Source: Thermomonas sp. (GTDB lineage: Bacteria > Pseudomonadota > Gammaproteobacteria > Xanthomonadales > Xanthomonadaceae). Taken from it: a stretch of DNA of 7,685 bases. Below the pieces are notes generated by a model that did no database searches, was not told the origin of the DNA, and worked only from the letters and a program-made list of their open reading frames with translations. Below, in pieces: positions 5,217-7,685 of this stretch; the stretch's first letter is position 1; the number at the start of each line of letters is the position of its first letter. The position numbers and the translations under genes were made by a program. The stretch lies in assembly GCA_024711415.1 (NCBI GenBank), contig JANJSW010000066.1:1-7685 (forward strand), given 5' to 3'.

Positions 5217-7685
5217 ATGAAGCATCCGAACCGCGCCCGGCTCTCCAAGCTGTCGCTGGGCCTGATGGTCGCGCTCGCTGCGGCTCCCGTTTTCGCCCAG
5301 AGCACCTCCGCCGGCGTCGGCGGCCAGATCGTCGGGGCCGGTGGCCAGCCGGTGGCCGGCGCCGAAATCACCATCACCCACGTCGAGTCCGGCACGGTCA
5401 GCCGCGCCACCACCGATGCCAGCGGTCGCTACAACGCCCGCGGCCTGCGCGTGGGCGGCCCGTACACGATCGTCGTCACCAAGGCGGGCGAGGGGTCGAA
5501 GACCGAAGAAAACGTCTATTTGACGCTCAACCAGGTGAGCACCGTCAACGCCCAGCTCAACACCGACGTGACCAACCTGGGTACGGTGCAGGTGGTCGGC
5601 GTCGCCGGTGGCGTTTCGGTGTTCTCGGCGACGAAGATGGGGTCGGGCACCGCGGTCGACCAGACCACGCTGAAGGCATTGCCGTCGATGGGCGGCAACA
5701 TCCAGGACTTCATGCGCCTCGACCCGCGCGTGGCGTTCACCGATCGCGCTTCCGGCAGCATCAGCGCCGGTGGCCAGAACCCGCGCTTCAACAAGGTGAC
5801 CATCGACGGCGTTTCCGCCAGCGACACCTTCGGCCTGGAAGGCAACAACATGCCGACCCAGCGCCAGCCGGTGTCGATGGAAGCCATCGAAGCGCTGGAC
5901 ATCGACCTGTCCAGCTATGACGTGACCATCGCCGGTGCCGCAGGCGCCAACATCAACGCGGTGACCAAGTCCGGCACCAACGAATTCCACGGCTCCCTGT
6001 ACGGCTACATGCGCGATGCCGACTGGTTCGGCGACCACCCGATCACCGGCGCCAAGTTCGGCGAGTTCGAAAAGGAAGAAACCTGGGGCGTGACCCTGGG
6101 CGGGCCGATCGTCAAGGACAAGCTGTTCTTCTTCGCCAACTACGAGAAGTACACCCGCGCCAAGCCGGGCCCGGACCTGAGCAACAGCCCGCTGTTCAAC
6201 CCGAATGCCGACTTCGACGCCGCCGACGTGGCCGAAGCGATCGACATCGCCAACGACTATGGCATCAGCGCCGGCGGCTACGAGGGCGCGACCGCGAACA
6301 CCGAGCTGGAAGAGTACGCGCTCAAGCTCGACTGGAACATCAACGACAACCACCGCGCCAGCTTCCGCTACAGCAACCTGGACCAGGTGCGCGTGCGCGC
6401 CGACGGTACCAGCGCCTCGCAGCTCGTGCTGAGCTCGTCGTGGTTCAACCACGTCAAGTCGGTGGAGAGCTACGTCGGCCAGCTGTTCAGCGACTGGACC
6501 GAGAACTTCTCGACCGAGTTCAAGGTGTCGTACCGCGACTACTCCGCGATCCGCGTCACCCCGACCACCGCGCCGCTGATCACGATCTATTTCGACGACG
6601 GCAACCCGAACAACCAGATCACCGCCGGCGATGCCATCCGCATGGGCACCGAGCGCAGCTCGATGGGCAACACGCTGCTCACCGAGACCTGGAACTACTT
6701 TGGTTCTGGCACCCTGACCTTGGGTGACCACGACATCAAGGCGGGCTTCGAGTACAGCGACAACGACATCTACAACTTCTTCCTGCAGGACGCCTGGGGC
6801 AACTACAGCTTCTACGGTCTCGATGCGTTCCGTCGCGGCGAATACTTCGACTACGACCTGAACACCAACAAGGCGAATCCGGAAGCCATCCCGGCGGTGT
6901 TCAAGAACCGCAACCTGAGCCTGTTCCTGCAGGACACCTGGTACGCCAGCCCGAACCTGACGCTGACCTTCGGCCTGCGCGCCGACCGTCCGAGCACGGA
7001 TCACAACCCGCCGTTCAACGCGTGCTTCGCCGCAGCGCCGGGTGCGGCCAACGTCGCCCAGTGCGGTACCGGCCACACCGGCGGTTTCGGCCTGGACAAC
7101 ACCAACACCTACGGCGGCAGCTTCATCATCCAGCCCCGCTTCGGCTTCAACTACACCATGGACACCGAGCGCCCGACCCAGCTGCGCGGCGGCGTGGGCC
7201 TGTTCCAGGGTGATTCGCCGACCGTGTGGGTCAGCAACGCGTTCCAGTCCACCGGCATGAACTACAGCAGCTACACGAACATGACCGCGTGGCAGACGGT
7301 GCCGTTCAGCCCCGATGGCTTCAACCAGAACATTCCGACCACGCCTGGCGCGGCGGTGCGCAACGTCAACGTGATCGCGGATGACTTCGAGCTTCCGTCC
7401 GTGTGGAAGGCCAACCTCGCGATCGACCACGAAACCCCGTGGTACGGCGTGGTGGCTTCGGCGGAGCTGCTGCTGACCGACGTCAAGAACGGCCTGTTCT
7501 ACAAGAGCCTGAACCTCGGCCCGGGCTTCCGTGGCGCCGACGGCCGCACGCTGTTCTGGAACCCGAACATCTACAGCTTCTCCAACACCAACAACGGTCG
7601 CTTTGACCGCAACAGGTACTTCGGTGATGTCTACCTGCTGGAAAACACCAACAAGGGCAAGAGCCAGCAGCTGACGGTTTCGTTG
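5217..7685 (+). CDS. Oar-like TonB-dependent outer membrane receptor, 3' truncated by the window
   Basis: The reading frame is open for 823 codons to the end of the window with no stop. Residues 1-27 form a signal peptide: a basic start, a hydrophobic core and APVFA before Gln28. Residues about 33-115 form a carboxypeptidase-regulatory-like (CNA-B-type beta) domain, with GQIVGAGGQPVAGAEITI and TTDASGRYNARGL. LGTVQVVG at 121-128 is the best TonB-box candidate. A plug follows to about residue 250, ending in VTKSGTNEFHGS (249-260), typical of Oar-like receptors, then an aromatic-rich beta barrel. Cys603 and Cys616 lie in a likely extracellular loop and may form a disulfide. Oar-type receptors are energised by TonB-ExbBD; the ligand is not apparent. 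AGAGG at 5205-5209, seven bases before the ATG, supports the start. Full length is probably near 1000 residues by family analogy. Confidence 0.93.
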   Translation, partial: MKHPNRARLSKLSLGLMVALAAAPVFAQSTSAGVGGQIVGAGGQPVAGAEITITHVESGTVSRATTDASGRYNARGLRVGGPYTIVVTKAGEGSKTEENVYLTLNQVSTVNAQLNTDVTNLGTVQVVGVAGGVSVFSATKMGSGTAVDQTTLKALPSMGGNIQDFMRLDPRVAFTDRASGSISAGGQNPRFNKVTIDGVSASDTFGLEGNNMPTQRQPVSMEAIEALDIDLSSYDVTIAGAAGANINAVTKSGTNEFHGSLYGYMRDADWFGDHPITGAKFGEFEKEETWGVTLGGPIVKDKLFFFANYEKYTRAKPGPDLSNSPLFNPNADFDAADVAEAIDIANDYGISAGGYEGATANTELEEYALKLDWNINDNHRASFRYSNLDQVRVRADGTSASQLVLSSSWFNHVKSVESYVGQLFSDWTENFSTEFKVSYRDYSAIRVTPTTAPLITIYFDDGNPNNQITAGDAIRMGTERSSMGNTLLTETWNYFGSGTLTLGDHDIKAGFEYSDNDIYNFFLQDAWGNYSFYGLDAFRRGEYFDYDLNTNKANPEAIPAVFKNRNLSLFLQDTWYASPNLTLTFGLRADRPSTDHNPPFNACFAAAPGAANVAQCGTGHTGGFGLDNTNTYGGSFIIQPRFGFNYTMDTERPTQLRGGVGLFQGDSPTVWVSNAFQSTGMNYSSYTNMTAWQTVPFSPDGFNQNIPTTPGAAVRNVNVIADDFELPSVWKANLAIDHETPWYGVVASAELLLTDVKNGLFYKSLNLGPGFRGADGRTLFWNPNIYSFSNTNNGRFDRNRYFGDVYLLENTNKGKSQQLTVSL

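Noticed and set aside
5037..7430. Long minus-strand open frame of 797 codons opposite the TonB-dependent receptor gene
   Set aside because: It is exactly antisense to a well-supported receptor gene in GC-rich DNA, where stop codons are rare on the opposite strand. Its protein is low-complexity, rich in Val, Gly, His and Arg, with no recognisable domain.

Overview
This window looks like chromosomal DNA from a gammaproteobacterium of the Xanthomonadaceae/Lysobacteraceae type. The base composition is very GC-rich, proteins are closely related to E. coli PurE, PurK, SodB, Grx4, YciK and YhgN, and an Oar-like TonB-dependent receptor is present, a class that is expanded in that family. The assignment is inferred from composition and protein resemblance, without a database search. 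No mobile element, CRISPR array, tRNA or rRNA was found.

Layout: The left edge holds a minus-strand pair, a Trm112/YcaR-like small protein (379-648) translationally coupled to the 5' part of nadC (1-382, running off the window). A 60-bp divergent spacer separates this pair from the plus-strand purE-purK operon (709-2369, 4-nt overlap), which carries out the AIR-to-CAIR step of purine synthesis. purK converges on the iron superoxide dismutase gene sodB (2491-3069, minus, GTG start), with a strong intrinsic terminator between them. sodB is divergent from grxD (3203-3526), a monothiol CGFS glutaredoxin. Their shared control region contains a perfect 17-bp dyad. grxD is followed after 2 nt by a YciK-type short-chain dehydrogenase-like gene (3529-4266) whose catalytic tetrad is largely replaced. 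Next come a MarC/YhgN-family six-helix membrane protein (4390-4983) and a 233-bp non-coding stretch with an inverted repeat and a phased direct repeat. The right end is a large Oar-like TonB-dependent receptor (5217 to beyond the window) whose 823 visible codons start with a clear signal peptide.

How the genes fit together: purE and purK are one pathway unit. sodB and grxD are a plausible oxidative-stress and iron-sulfur pair sharing a control region. trm112-nadC is a conserved-looking coupled pair with no obvious pathway link. The rest are neighbours without demonstrated functional connection. The window is mostly ordinary housekeeping DNA. I did not find an undescribed multi-gene system. 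The points worth a second look are the degenerate dehydrogenase, the sodB/grxD dyad and the repeat cluster upstream of the receptor gene.
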